Positions 13,509 through 22,766 of a DNA stretch of 61,134 bases are shown piece by piece (positions within the stretch are counted from its first letter, which is position 1; every line of letters starts with the position of its first letter). Source of the DNA: Chloroflexota bacterium (GTDB taxonomy: Bacteria > Chloroflexota > Limnocylindria > Limnocylindrales > CSP1-4); the NCBI GenBank assembly GCA_021787395.1, contig JAJYLZ010000015.1, positions 1 to 61,134 on the forward strand, given 5' to 3'. Made by a program: the position numbers and the translations under genes. The notes below the pieces were generated by a model. The model saw only the letters and a program-made list of their open reading frames with translations. It had not been told where the DNA came from and ran no database searches.

Positions 13509-14722
13509 GACGCCGCGGGGCCGCCCGCCTCCGCCAGCACCAAGCTGACCCGGACCTCGCCGGCGTCCTCCACCTCCACCGTCGCGCCCACCGCGGACGC
13601 CCGCTCCGCGAGCTCGCGCCGGACGCCGGCTGGCAGCGGCAGCCGGGCGGCGGCCTCTGCCGCTGCGACCGCCGCGGCGTGCGCCTCGTGGCGCTCCTCG
13701 ATCATGCGCCGGATGGCCTCGGGAACGTCGCCCTCGGGGGCGGGCGGCAGGTCGGCCTCGGACGGGTAGACGGGGGCGCGCGACGCCGCGACGACCGCGG
13801 TCAGGTCCGCGGCGCCCCACTCCAGGGTCAGCGAGGCCCGCTCCGGGCCCTGCGCCAGGTACGCCGCAAGGGCCTCGTCCAGCATCCGGAACACGCTGCT
13901 CTCCACCTCCATGGACAGCCGGCGGTCCTGGCCGTGCGACACGAACTCCACCGCGACGTGCGCGTGGCGGCCGCGCTCCCGCGCTGACCGGCGGAGCGTG
14001 GGCACCAGGCCCAGGTCGTCGAGGACCATGGGCCGGACGTCGAAGATGAACCGCTTGGTGGTGTCGAGGGTCTGCTGGACCATCTGGGCCAGCAGCCGCG
14101 CCTCGTTGCGGGCGGCGGCCGGGTCGCGGTCCATCAGGCGCTCCACGATCTGCGTCTGGAGCACGATGTTGGTCAGCGACTGGGCCGGCCCGTCGTGCAT
14201 CGAGCGGGCGATGTCGCGGCGCAGGTCCTCCTGGGCGGACAGCACCACCCGGGACAGCGACGGCGGCAGCGGCTCGTCCGACGGGGCCACGGCGGCCCCC
14301 GAGCCCGAGGGCCCCGAGCCGTCCTGACCTGCCGCGCCCGCGGGCTCGCCGCCGCCCGCACCGGCCGCGGCCGGGCCGCCCGCGGCCTCGCCCAGCGCGA
14401 GCAGCGCCGCCCGGTGGCGGGCGAGCGTCTTGCGCTTGGCGTCGAGCAGGTCCGCCTGCGCCTCCATGAGGGTGGCCCGCTTGGTCAGCGTGACCAGCTG
14501 GTTGAAGGAGTCCACCACGTCGCGCAGGGCGGGGTCGCCCGTCGCGCCGGCCACCTTCTCGGCGGCGGCGGCGCGCCGGCCCTCGTGGCGGGCCGCCTCG
14601 CCCTTGACCTGGTTGGCCAGCATCTCGATCTCGGCCAGCTCGCGGTCAATGGCCTCGAGGTTGCTGGTCAGCAGCGAGGCGAGCGACGGCTCGCCCTCGT
14701 GCCTGGACGCATGGCTGGTCAT
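13505..14722 (-). CDS. DegS-like histidine kinase with degenerate ATPase domain
   Basis: 405-residue cytoplasmic sensor. It has a long N-terminal coiled coil (about 15-110), an Ala/Gly-rich linker, and a HisKA_3 dimerisation/phospho-acceptor helix with H176 in IARSMHDGPAQSLTN. The FDVRPMVLDDLGLVPTL segment is typical of the NarX/DegS class. The expected N box is replaced by VFRMLDEALAAYLAQG, and no G1/G2 glycine motifs follow, so ATP binding is doubtful. It may accept phosphate from, or heterodimerise with, the complete kinase encoded 0.8 kb upstream. It is coupled to the pilin-like microprotein. Confidence 0.85.
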   Translation of the reverse strand: MTSHASRHEGEPSLASLLTSNLEAIDRELAEIEMLANQVKGEAARHEGRRAAAAEKVAGATGDPALRDVVDSFNQLVTLTKRATLMEAQADLLDAKRKTLARHRAALLALGEAAGGPAAAGAGGGEPAGAAGQDGSGPSGSGAAVAPSDEPLPPSLSRVVLSAQEDLRRDIARSMHDGPAQSLTNIVLQTQIVERLMDRDPAAARNEARLLAQMVQQTLDTTKRFIFDVRPMVLDDLGLVPTLRRSARERGRHAHVAVEFVSHGQDRRLSMEVESSVFRMLDEALAAYLAQGPERASLTLEWGAADLTAVVAASRAPVYPSEADLPPAPEGDVPEAIRRMIEERHEAHAAAVAAAEAAARLPLPAGVRRELAERASAVGATVEVEDAGEVRVSLVLAEAGGPAAS

Positions 14723-14750
14723 CGGCTGCAGGCCCCCGCCCGGCGGGAGG

Positions 14751-15491
14751 TCAATCCTCCGGCATCCGGATCCAGCCCTGCCGCATCGCGTACACCACGG
14801 CCTGGGTCCGGTCGTTGACGGACAGCTTGCGCAGGATGGAGCTCATGTGGTTCTTGACCGTCTGCTCGCTGATCGACAGCGCGTAGGCGACCTGCTTGTT
14901 GGTCATCCCCTGGGCGATGTTGTCCAGGATCTCCACCTCGCGGGGCGACAGGGGGGCGAAGATCGGCGCGGCCTCCTGGCCGTACACGGCCAGCTCTCGG
15001 AACTCCTTGAGCACGCGCGACGCCACGGCCGGCTTGCTGAACACCTTGTCGTTGATCAGGTACTCGCCGGCCACCACCCGGCGGATGATCATCACCAGGT
15101 CCTCGGGGGCGATGTCCTTGAGGATGAACGCCGCCGCGCCGGCCTTGATGGAGTCGAACAGGGCGTCCTCGTCCTCCTCGGTGGACAGCACCACGATGGC
15201 CGCGGACGGCAGCTCGCGCTTGATGCGCTGGGTGACCTCGATGCCGCCGGGCGCCGGCAGCGAGAGGTCCATGAGGATCACGTCGGGGTTGGTGGCGAAC
15301 GCCGCGTCCATCGCGGTGTGCCCGTCGTCCGCCTCGCCCACGACCTCGATGTCCGGCTCGCGCTCGAGGATGTTCCGGATGCCCACGCGGAACAGGGCGT
15401 GGTCATCGACGACGAGGATCCTGACCCGCTCGTAGCCCGCCGAGCGGCGCTCCGCGCCGCGCCGGCGCTCCGGGCCTGTGTAGTCCGTCAT
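14751..15491 (-). CDS. NarL/DegU-family response regulator
   Basis: 246 residues. The receiver domain has D29, D30, D75 (VILMDLSLP) and K125 (FILKD). A LuxR-type helix-turn-helix follows at about 178-235 (LSPREVEILDNIAQGMTNKQVA and SEQTVKNHMSSILRKL). An extra basic N-terminal tail (GPERRRGAERRS) precedes the receiver. The ATG overlaps the kinase stop in ATGA, making a kinase-regulator pair that heads the pilus locus. It most likely controls pilin transcription; this is inferred from position. Confidence 0.93.
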   Translation of the reverse strand: MTDYTGPERRRGAERRSAGYERVRILVVDDHALFRVGIRNILEREPDIEVVGEADDGHTAMDAAFATNPDVILMDLSLPAPGGIEVTQRIKRELPSAAIVVLSTEEDEDALFDSIKAGAAAFILKDIAPEDLVMIIRRVVAGEYLINDKVFSKPAVASRVLKEFRELAVYGQEAAPIFAPLSPREVEILDNIAQGMTNKQVAYALSISEQTVKNHMSSILRKLSVNDRTQAVVYAMRQGWIRMPED

Positions 15492-16630
15492 CCGTTCTCC
15501 TTCCGAGCCAGCGGGATGGCCAGCCGCACGACCGTGCCCGCCTCCGGTCGCGATTGCACCTCGAACCGCGCGCCGACCAGCTCGGCCCGCTCGCGCATGA
15601 ACTGGAGCCCGAAGTTGCGCCGCCCGCGGGCCGCCACCGCACCGGTGTCGAACCCGCGACCGTCGTCCCGCACCTCCAGGACCCAGTCCGTCCCGTCCAG
15701 CCGGGTGACCAGCATGACGTTGCTTGCCCCCGCGTGCTTGCGCACATTCTGCAGGGCCTCCTGCGCGATGCGCAGGACCACGGTCTGGGCCGCCTCGGAC
15801 AGGCCGTCGGCGGGGGCCGAGAGGTCGGTGGTGATGGCGAGGCCGGACAGGGCCGCCTGCGTCTGCGCGGCGTCGCGGAGGGAGCCGTCGAGGCCCAGCT
15901 CCACCAGGACCGGCGGCCGGAGCTGGACGATGAAGCTGCGGACGTCGCCCAGCTCGCGGCGGAGCAGCTCGCGCAGGAAGCCCAGCTCCACCTTGGCCAG
16001 CCGCGGCTCGCTCTCGATGATCCGCTCGATGTACTCCACCTGGAAGATCGCGTTGGACAGCGCCTGGGCGGGGCCGTCGTGGACCTCCTGCGCCAGCCGG
16101 CTGCGCTCGGACTCCTGGGCCTCCACGATCCGCATCTGCAGCTCCGTGGGCAGGCTGGGCAGCGAGCCGTCCATCACCAGCGAGCTGTCGCCGCGCTCCA
16201 GGAACAGCCAGGTGCTCTCCAGGTTGCGGATCGCCAGGTCCAGGCGGCTCAGCTCGAACTCGTGGGCCGCGATGCCCGCCCGGGCCCGGTCGGCCTCGCC
16301 CCGGACGAAGCGAAGCCGAAGGTCCGCCGCGCCCGCCTCCGCGGCCGAGGCGGCGGAGGACTCCGAGGTCGCCCCGCCGGCGCCGTCTGCACCGCCCGCA
16401 CCGTCGCTGCCCGCGCCGTCCGCCCCCGCGCCCACGCCGACGCCCAGGCGCTCGAGCACGCTCAGGTCGTCCGCCAGCTCCTGCCAGCGGCCCAGCTCGT
16501 CGCGGTACGCCGCGCGGTAGCGGTCGCGGACCGATCGGACCGAGTTGGCGGCGTAGGCCAGCGCCTCGGCCACCTCGGCGTGCAGCTCGTTGAACCGCGA
16601 GCCGACGGGCTCGCTCATCGGCGCGTCCAT
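15488..16630 (-). CDS. DegS-like sensor histidine kinase
   Basis: 380 residues, no membrane segment. It has an N-terminal coiled coil, a Gly/Ala/Asp/Ser linker (about 63-102), a second helical part, then HisKA_3 with H184 (LAQEVHDGPAQALSN). The HATPase domain is complete: N box IAQEALQNVRKHA, G1 VRDDGRGFD, G2 GRRNFGLQFMRER. The ATG at 16630 is chosen because the upstream open frame lacks family sequence and TACACT lies 8 nt before this ATG. It is probably a cytosolic sensor feeding the DegU-like regulator. Confidence 0.92.
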   Translation of the reverse strand: MDAPMSEPVGSRFNELHAEVAEALAYAANSVRSVRDRYRAAYRDELGRWQELADDLSVLERLGVGVGAGADGAGSDGAGGADGAGGATSESSAASAAEAGAADLRLRFVRGEADRARAGIAAHEFELSRLDLAIRNLESTWLFLERGDSSLVMDGSLPSLPTELQMRIVEAQESERSRLAQEVHDGPAQALSNAIFQVEYIERIIESEPRLAKVELGFLRELLRRELGDVRSFIVQLRPPVLVELGLDGSLRDAAQTQAALSGLAITTDLSAPADGLSEAAQTVVLRIAQEALQNVRKHAGASNVMLVTRLDGTDWVLEVRDDGRGFDTGAVAARGRRNFGLQFMRERAELVGARFEVQSRPEAGTVVRLAIPLARKENG

Positions 16631-16638
16631 GTGCCGCG

Positions 16639-16644
16639 AGTGTA
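16639..16644 (-). promoter_or_regulatory. -10 box TACACT heading the pilus regulatory genes
   Basis: TACACT, 8 nt, ATG. There is no ribosome-binding site between, which fits a leaderless transcript for the kinase-regulator operon. Confidence 0.45.
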
Positions 16645-17059
16645 AACCGGGAGCGCCGTGCGTCGAAGGGGGAACGCCGCGGAATACGCCGCACGTGCGC
16701 CGCGCCGACGCCTCGTCTTCGCCCCGTCCCGGCCGCGTCGCCCCGCTGCCCGCTGGGCGGGCACTCCAGCGCAGATGACCGCTGGGCGGGCGGCATGGCA
16801 CGCGGGGCTGGCCCCGGGACCCCGCCCGTGCCCCTGCCGTGCGCTGCCCTGCCCGGGGGGCGGGCACGTGCGCCAGAGTGCCCGCTCATCGGGCAGGCCC
16901 CACGGACGGGAGATCCCCGGGACCAGGGCGCCCGGCCCGCGCGCCGGGGCGCCCCGTCCGATCAGGTCCCTTGGCTCGCCTGACACGGACTTCCAGCCCG
17001 GGAGCATCCGGGGGAGCGAGGGCAGACTGGTCCAGCGTCCGGCAGGGAGCGGTGGATCG
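16645..17059. other. Gene-free divergent intergenic region
   Basis: About 415 bp between the kinase and the ABC exporter. No supported gene. It contains hairpin-forming GCCCGC-TGG-GCGGGC at 16748-16762, a near copy ACCGCTGGGCGGGC at 16779, and a related CCCGGGGGGCGGGC around 16852. These are REP-like units resembling those beside hpf. The right part carries AGGGAGC before the exporter ATG. Confidence 0.5.
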
Positions 17060-18004
17060 ATGGGACTGCGGGTCGACGGGCTGCGCAAGCAGTTCGGCGA
17101 GGTGCGAGCGCTCGACGGCGTCACGTTCGCCGTCGAGCGGGGGGAGGTGTTCGGATTCCTGGGCGCGAACGGCGCCGGGAAGACGACCACGATGCGGATC
17201 GTGCTGGGGCTCCTGCAGGCGGACGAGGGCTCGAGCTCCTGGGAGGACCGGCCCAACTACACCTGGCCGCGGCGGACCTGGGGGTACCTGCCCGAGGAGC
17301 GCGGGCTGTACGCCCGGATGCCGGTCGTGGACCAGCTGGTCTTCTTCGCCTCGCTCTACGGGATCCCGCGCAGCCGGGCGCGGCGCGAGGCGCTCGCCTG
17401 GCTGGCCCGCTTCCGCATCCCGGAGTACGCGGACCGCCGGGCGGACAGCCTGTCCAAGGGCAACCAGCAGAAGGTCCAGTTCATCGCGACGATCCTCCAC
17501 GATCCCGACGTGCTGCTGATGGACGAGCCGTTCTCCGGACTCGACCCGGTCAACGTGGCGCTGCTCAAGGCCGCCTTCCTGGAGATGCGCGACCGGGGCA
17601 AGACGCTGGTCTTCAGCACCCACCAGCTGGACATGGCCGAGGAGCTGTGCGACTCGGTGGCGATCATCGACCGCGGGCGCCTGGTGACGGCGGGGACGAC
17701 CCGCGAGGTCAAGCGCTCCACGGGGCACCAGGTCGTCCGGCTGGCCACCTCCGGGGACGGCGACCTCGGCTGGCTCCGCGCGCTGCCCAGCGTCACGGTG
17801 ACCCGGCCCGGCCGGGACTTCACCGAGCTCCACGTGGACGACGGGAGCGACCCGCAGCGCATCCTGCGGGCGGCGCTGGAGCACGGGGACGAGGTCTTCC
17901 GGTTCGAGGTGGTGGACCCCTCGCTCGAGGAGGTCTTCGTCGAGCGGGTGGGCGCGCTCGACACCGAGGAGCGGACGCTGGCGGCGTCGGAGGCGATGGC
18001 ATGA
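17060..18004 (+). CDS. ABC transporter ATP-binding protein, NatA type
   Basis: 314 residues. Walker A GANGAGKT (35-42), Q-loop region GYLPEERGLY, signature LSKGNQQK (about 130-137), Walker B VLLMDEPFSGLDP (about 150-162) and H-loop VFSTHQ are all present. The PEERGLY and LSKGN variants are typical of the NatA/YhaQ branch that pairs with NatB-type permeases for Na+ or drug/peptide export. An extra C-terminal domain of about 80 residues follows. The stop overlaps the permease ATG (ATGA). Confidence 0.92.
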   Translation: MGLRVDGLRKQFGEVRALDGVTFAVERGEVFGFLGANGAGKTTTMRIVLGLLQADEGSSSWEDRPNYTWPRRTWGYLPEERGLYARMPVVDQLVFFASLYGIPRSRARREALAWLARFRIPEYADRRADSLSKGNQQKVQFIATILHDPDVLLMDEPFSGLDPVNVALLKAAFLEMRDRGKTLVFSTHQLDMAEELCDSVAIIDRGRLVTAGTTREVKRSTGHQVVRLATSGDGDLGWLRALPSVTVTRPGRDFTELHVDDGSDPQRILRAALEHGDEVFRFEVVDPSLEEVFVERVGALDTEERTLAASEAMA

Positions 18005-19326
18005 GCACGGTCTCCAACATCGCCGCGATCGCGCGCCGCGAGGCCACCGTCCGGGTCCGCACCCGGAGCTTCATCGTCGGCACGCTGCTCCTGGTCCTCG
18101 GCACCGTCGCCATCGCGATGGTCCCCGTGGTGGTCCAGTACGTCGAGGGGCACGTCAACCAGAAGGTGCTGGTCTACGTCAGCGCCCCCGGCCTCAAGGC
18201 CGACCCCGTGCCCACGCTGCAGACGCTGCTCAACGCCCGGCCCGCGACCGGCGACGGGTCCTCGGCCGGCGTGACCGACCCGTTCAGCGTCACCGCGGTC
18301 ACCGACCTGGCGGCCGCCCGCGCCTCCGTGGTGGACGGCCAGGCAAATTCGGTCCTGGCCGTCGAGCGCGCACCTGGCGGCGACCTCGCCTTCACCCTCT
18401 ACACCAACGACTCGGCCGGCGGGTCCTCGTCGCAGCTGATCCAGCAGGCGGCGACCGCGATCGCCGTCGCCGACCGGCTCGACCGCCTCGGCGTGGCTCC
18501 GGCGGACCAGGCGACGCTGTTCAGCCCGCCCGCCTACGCGATCGCCTGGCCCGACCCCGCCCGGACCGAGCCGACGCAGGGCTCGGCCGAGCTCGGCTCC
18601 TCCTACCTGCTCGGCTTCGGCATGACCATCCTGATCTTCATGATGATCATCCTGTACGGGAACTGGGTCGCGATGAGCGTGGTCGAGGAGAAGTCATCGC
18701 GGGTCATGGAGGTCATCCTCAACGCCGCCACCCCGTTCCAGCTGCTGGCCGGCAAGGTCCTGGGCGTCGGGACCGCGGCGCTCGTGCAGTACCTGTTCAT
18801 CCTCGCGGCCGGGGCGGTGGCGCTCCTGCTCCAGGGGCGCGTCGCGGACCTGGTCCTGGGCCAGGACGGCGGGGTGGCCCTGCCCGAGGGGCTGACGGTC
18901 CCGCTGCTGATCCTGTTCTGCGTCTACGGCGTGCTGGGCTTCCTGCTCTACGCGGTCCTGTACGCCGCGGCCGGCTCGCTGGTCAGCCGCCAGGAGGACA
19001 TCAGCTCGGCGGTCATGCCGATGACGCTGGTCACCATGGCCGGCTACTTCGTGGCCGTCTACTCGTCCACGGGCCTGCTCGACATCCGCTCCGGCTGGAT
19101 CGAGGTGCTCTCGCTCATCCCGTTCTTCAGCCCGTTCATCATGCTCGGCCGGGTGATGGCGGGCGGGGCCGCCGTCTGGGAGGTCCTCGCCTCGATCGCG
19201 ATCCTGGTCCTCTCGATCGGCGCGGCCCTGTGGCTCGCCGCCCGGGTGTACGCCGCGGGCGTGCTGCTCTACGGGCAGCGGCCGGGATGGCGGGCGGTCT
19301 GGCGGATCGTGCGGGCGCACGGCTGA
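18001..19326 (+). CDS. ABC transporter permease, NatB type
   Basis: 441 residues of the ABC-2 class. One N-terminal membrane helix (FIVGTLLLVLGTVAIAMVPV) is followed by a large outside domain (about 50-195). A block of five or six helices starts at LLGFGMTILIFMMIILYG. The cytoplasmic loop VVEEKSSRVMEVILNAATPFQLLAGK is the typical coupling motif of NatB/YhaP. It is translationally coupled to the ATPase. The substrate cannot be read from sequence; Na+ efflux or lantibiotic-like export are known for relatives. Confidence 0.9.
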   Translation: MSTVSNIAAIARREATVRVRTRSFIVGTLLLVLGTVAIAMVPVVVQYVEGHVNQKVLVYVSAPGLKADPVPTLQTLLNARPATGDGSSAGVTDPFSVTAVTDLAAARASVVDGQANSVLAVERAPGGDLAFTLYTNDSAGGSSSQLIQQAATAIAVADRLDRLGVAPADQATLFSPPAYAIAWPDPARTEPTQGSAELGSSYLLGFGMTILIFMMIILYGNWVAMSVVEEKSSRVMEVILNAATPFQLLAGKVLGVGTAALVQYLFILAAGAVALLLQGRVADLVLGQDGGVALPEGLTVPLLILFCVYGVLGFLLYAVLYAAAGSLVSRQEDISSAVMPMTLVTMAGYFVAVYSSTGLLDIRSGWIEVLSLIPFFSPFIMLGRVMAGGAAVWEVLASIAILVLSIGAALWLAARVYAAGVLLYGQRPGWRAVWRIVRAHG

Positions 19327-19389
19327 CGGCGGGCACGGGCCGCGCCGGCCGGCGGAGGCCCGGCGCCGGGCAGCTCGCCCTCTGGGCCC

Positions 19390-21039
19390 TCAGGGGCAGG
19401 CGATCCGCCAGGCGCGCACGCCCTGGAGCGCGGCGGCGTCGGCCGGGTCGGCCGGCGTCGGCAGCGCCAGCTCCCGGAAGCAGGCCGAGGCCGGGTCGCC
19501 GCCGGCCAGGACGCCGGGCCAGACGCCCCGCGTGTCGCTGGCGAGGATGAGCAGGCGGACGCCGAAGTGCTGCGCCAGGTTCACGACCGACGACGGCGGC
19601 TCGTTGGGCAGCGCGAGCGCCGGCACGCGCTCGGACTCGGCGGTCCAGATCGGGAAGTCCGTGATCACCGGGCTCGACTTGGAGAGCGGCTCGCCGACGG
19701 CGGCCAGCTCGCGCGCCAGGACCGCGTAGGTGCGCGCCGTCTCGGCCGAGGACGTGGCGTTCGACGGCAGCAGGGCGGCGGTGAACATGAGCGACCAGCC
19801 CACGGTGAGCAGCGCCCCCAGCCAGGCCACCGGCCGCGCCCAGCCCATCCGCGAGGCCAGCCGGGCGAGGCCCGCGTCGAGCGCGCCCAGCGCGGACACG
19901 ATCAGCAGCACGTGGGCCGGCACCGCCGCGTGGAGGTAGGTGCCCCACGTGGTGGCCACCGGGAACACCAGGCTGGTGAACAGGAAGGTCAGCGCGGACA
20001 CCAGCACCACGGGCCGCAGCGCCCGGTCGCGGGCCTGCCACGGCAGGGCCAGCAGGCCGATGACCGAGACCGGCACCCCCAGCAGCAGCAGCACCGAGAC
20101 CAGGTTGTGGCCGATCCCGTCCACCCGCATCCCGATCAGGGCCGCGGGCCCCTCGGCCAGGTAGCGGGCGAGCGTGGGCGGGTCCTGCCAGGCGAAGATG
20201 TCGAAGCCGGTGACCGAGAGCGCGTTGGACGCCGCCTGGCCCGGCAGCGGGCTGCCGAACACCGCCCAGTCGCGGGCCGCCCAGGGGGCGAACACCGCGA
20301 TCGACACGACGGCCACGACGCCGATGAGCCGGAGCCGAGCCGCGCGCCCGAGGCCCGGCGCCCGCCAGGCGAGCCACGCCCAGGCCAGCGCCAGCCAGAT
20401 CGCGTCGTTGCGGGTGAGGGCCGCCAGGCCCAGCAGCAGCCCGATCCCGAGCAGGCGCGGGTCGCGCAGGCGCGCGTCCCGCGGGTCGCGCAGGACGCGC
20501 GACGCGAGCAGGCAGGCGCCCAGGACCAGCACGCCGAACGGGATCGTGGAGTCGGGCTGGACCGAGGGCAGGACCAGCGGCAGGTAGGCGGCGGTGGTGA
20601 GCCCGGCGCCGATCGCGAGCACCCGGGCCCGTCCGGCGGGCAGGCGCCGCTCCTGCGCCACGTCGGCCGCCAGCCTCCACGCCAGGACCGCCAGCAGCGC
20701 GCCCAGGATCCCGGTCACCAGCTGGGCCGACCGGAGGGCGTCGAGCAGCGGGATCGGCGCCGGCCCGCCGAACAGCGCCAGGGGCACGGCGGCCAGGACC
20801 GAGGGCAGCGGCAGCCAGACCTCGAAGGCGGGCCGCGGGAACACCAGCGGCGGCGTGCCGTAGCTCCACAGCGCGTCGCTGACCATCCCCCGGCCCTCGG
20901 CGAGGTTGCGGGCCACGCCCACGTAGTAGGCGGAGTCCTCGGGGCGCGGGAACACTGTGCCGACGGCCGCCCAGGCGCGGACGGCCAGCGCCGCGGCGAA
21001 GATGCCGAGCGCGGTCAGCCAGGCCTCGCGGCGGCTCAT
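19390..21039 (-). CDS. GT-C membrane glycosyltransferase (GT39/PMT-like)
   Basis: 549-residue polytopic protein with about 11 membrane helices. The first outside loop carries PRPEDSAYYVGVARNLAEGRG, with the acidic pair seen in GT39/GT83-type polyprenyl-phosphate-sugar-dependent enzymes, followed by PPLVFPRPAFEVWLPL. A soluble C-terminal part ends in GVRAWRIACP. It follows a paralogue 10 bp upstream and ends convergently with the ABC permease. The donor sugar and acceptor are unknown. Confidence 0.82.
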   Translation of the reverse strand: MSRREAWLTALGIFAAALAVRAWAAVGTVFPRPEDSAYYVGVARNLAEGRGMVSDALWSYGTPPLVFPRPAFEVWLPLPSVLAAVPLALFGGPAPIPLLDALRSAQLVTGILGALLAVLAWRLAADVAQERRLPAGRARVLAIGAGLTTAAYLPLVLPSVQPDSTIPFGVLVLGACLLASRVLRDPRDARLRDPRLLGIGLLLGLAALTRNDAIWLALAWAWLAWRAPGLGRAARLRLIGVVAVVSIAVFAPWAARDWAVFGSPLPGQAASNALSVTGFDIFAWQDPPTLARYLAEGPAALIGMRVDGIGHNLVSVLLLLGVPVSVIGLLALPWQARDRALRPVVLVSALTFLFTSLVFPVATTWGTYLHAAVPAHVLLIVSALGALDAGLARLASRMGWARPVAWLGALLTVGWSLMFTAALLPSNATSSAETARTYAVLARELAAVGEPLSKSSPVITDFPIWTAESERVPALALPNEPPSSVVNLAQHFGVRLLILASDTRGVWPGVLAGGDPASACFRELALPTPADPADAAALQGVRAWRIACP

Positions 21040-21049
21040 CGAGCGGATC

Positions 21050-22675
21050 TCACGAGCCGGCGCCGCCGCACCGCGTGTCCGACGGGGCCGTGCACAGCGG
21101 GTAGACCGAGACGTCCGGGCGGGCCAGGATCGGCGGGCCCACCCAGGGCGGCCGGATGCCGTCCACCAGGATCTGGGCCGCGGCCGGGACCGAGTCGTCC
21201 CGCTCCAGGACCAGCCACCGGGTGTCGTACGCGCGGGCCACCTGGAGCACGGTGGGGAGCGGGTCGTTGACCAGGACCACGCCCGGGTGCCCCGTCCAGT
21301 ACCTGGTCCCCGAGGCGTCGATCGACATCACCCGGTCGTCCGCGGGCGCGCCGGCCGCGTCGAGCGCCGCGCCCACCGCCTGGAACCGCCCCGCGCTGGC
21401 CGCCCAGGTGGCGTGGACCGTGACCGCGCCGGCCGCCGCCGCCAGCACGCCGAACGCGACCGCCGCGCTGGTGAACACCCGGCCCGCCTGCCCGGCGTTC
21501 CACGACGGCCGCCGCCGGGCGATCCAGCCCACCGCCACGACGATGCCCTCGAGCGCGAGCACGTACCCGTGGGGCGCGAGGGCGACCGCCGAGTGGATGA
21601 ACGTGCCGCCCGGCACGTGGACCGCGGACACGATCCCCGAGAACAGGAACAGGGCCGCCGCGTAGCCCAGGTACGGCCCGAACCAGACGTCGCGGCGGCG
21701 GTGCCAGGCGCCGACCAGCATCGGCGGCACCAGGACCACCGCCCCCACCAGCACGCTGAAGATGAACGCGGCCGCCACCAGGCCGCCGACCCGGGTCAGC
21801 AGCAGCGGGCCGATCCCCATCCCGAGGAGGTGGTCGAGCGTGGCCGGCGTGGTGATGCTGTTCCACTCGCCGATGTTGCGGATGAACAGCACCCTGCCGG
21901 TGGCCGTGGACGGCGACAGGGAGCCGAACACGGCCAGCTGCCGCGCGAACCAGGGCGCCACGCAGAGCAGGAACAGCGCCGCCCCGCCGACGGCCGTCCA
22001 GAACGGGACCCGCGGCGGCCGGGGCGGCTCGGCGCCGAACGGGCGCCAGGCCCGCCAGCGGTCCCACAGGAACGCCAGGCCCATCACGCCCAGGACCAGC
22101 ACGCCGTCGTTGCGGGCCAGGGTCGCCAGGCCGGCCAGCACCCCCGCCAGCAGGAACGACCGGCGGCTGCCGCGGAGGCCTCGGGCGGTGAGCCACAGGG
22201 CGCCCGCCACCATCGGCTGGTACAGGGAGAAGTTGTCGGGCTGGCCCATGTACACCCACGACAGCGCGGGGAACGCGGTCAGCAGCCCCGCGCCCAGCGC
22301 CACGTAGCGCGGCACCCCGGCGTCGCGCCCGATGACCCAGGCCAGCGGCGCGGCCGTGGCCCCGATCAGCGCGAACGGCAGCGCGGACGCGAGCGCCGTG
22401 GGCCCCAGCAGCCAGATGAACGGCACCTGGACGATCGACGCCAGCGGCATCCAGTGCGCGTTGGACGGGATGGGCAGCACCGGGTTGGCGGGGATCCGGC
22501 CGCCCACCTCGGGGAAGATCCACACGAAGTCCACGCTGAACCCGTGCCCCGCCGCCAGCTGGCGCGCGACGTCCACGTAGTAGAAGGAGTCGGGGTAGGC
22601 GGGGTCGGGGAAGCCGCCCACCAGCACCAGGCGGCCGACGAGCGCGAGCAGGTAGAGGGCGATCGGGATCCCCAC
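21050..22675 (-). CDS. GT-C membrane glycosyltransferase (GT39/PMT-like)
   Basis: 541 residues, paralogue of the next gene. The first loop has FPDPAYPDSFYYVDVARQLAAGHG. Then follow IPSNAHWMPLASIVQVPF and about 11 helices, then a soluble C-terminal domain (GTRYWTGHPGVVLVNDPL). The GTG start has TAGGCT 9 nt before it, suggesting a leaderless two-gene operon. It is divergent from the next glycosyltransferase operon. Confidence 0.82.
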   Translation of the reverse strand: MGIPIALYLLALVGRLVLVGGFPDPAYPDSFYYVDVARQLAAGHGFSVDFVWIFPEVGGRIPANPVLPIPSNAHWMPLASIVQVPFIWLLGPTALASALPFALIGATAAPLAWVIGRDAGVPRYVALGAGLLTAFPALSWVYMGQPDNFSLYQPMVAGALWLTARGLRGSRRSFLLAGVLAGLATLARNDGVLVLGVMGLAFLWDRWRAWRPFGAEPPRPPRVPFWTAVGGAALFLLCVAPWFARQLAVFGSLSPSTATGRVLFIRNIGEWNSITTPATLDHLLGMGIGPLLLTRVGGLVAAAFIFSVLVGAVVLVPPMLVGAWHRRRDVWFGPYLGYAAALFLFSGIVSAVHVPGGTFIHSAVALAPHGYVLALEGIVVAVGWIARRRPSWNAGQAGRVFTSAAVAFGVLAAAAGAVTVHATWAASAGRFQAVGAALDAAGAPADDRVMSIDASGTRYWTGHPGVVLVNDPLPTVLQVARAYDTRWLVLERDDSVPAAAQILVDGIRPPWVGPPILARPDVSVYPLCTAPSDTRCGGAGS

Positions 22676-22684
22676 GGCCGGTGC

Positions 22685-22690
22685 AGCCTA
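22685..22690 (-). promoter_or_regulatory. -10 box TAGGCT of the GT39-like pair
   Basis: TAGGCT, 9 nt, GTG; leaderless layout. A divergent box (TAGAGT) serves the opposite operon 64 bp away. Confidence 0.4.
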
Positions 22691-22753
22691 GCACCGGGGG
22701 CAGGCGGCCCGAAGGGGTACGAATCGCCCACCTCGGTGCGCCATCCCGCAGCG

Positions 22754-22759
22754 TAGAGT
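22754..22759 (+). promoter_or_regulatory. -10 box TAGAGT of the GT87 operon
   Basis: TAGAGT, 7 nt, ATG at 22767. There is no ribosome site between them. Confidence 0.4.
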
Positions 22760-22766
22760 GCAACCC

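Noticed and set aside
16748-16793. Small RNA gene in the kinase/ABC intergenic region
   Set aside because: Only short GC hairpins are present, with no promoter or T-run; REP-like repeats explain them better.
19358-19371. GCCCGGCGCCGGGC as a bidirectional terminator between convergent genes
   Set aside because: A perfect palindrome without a loop or T-run; at this GC content such palindromes arise by chance.
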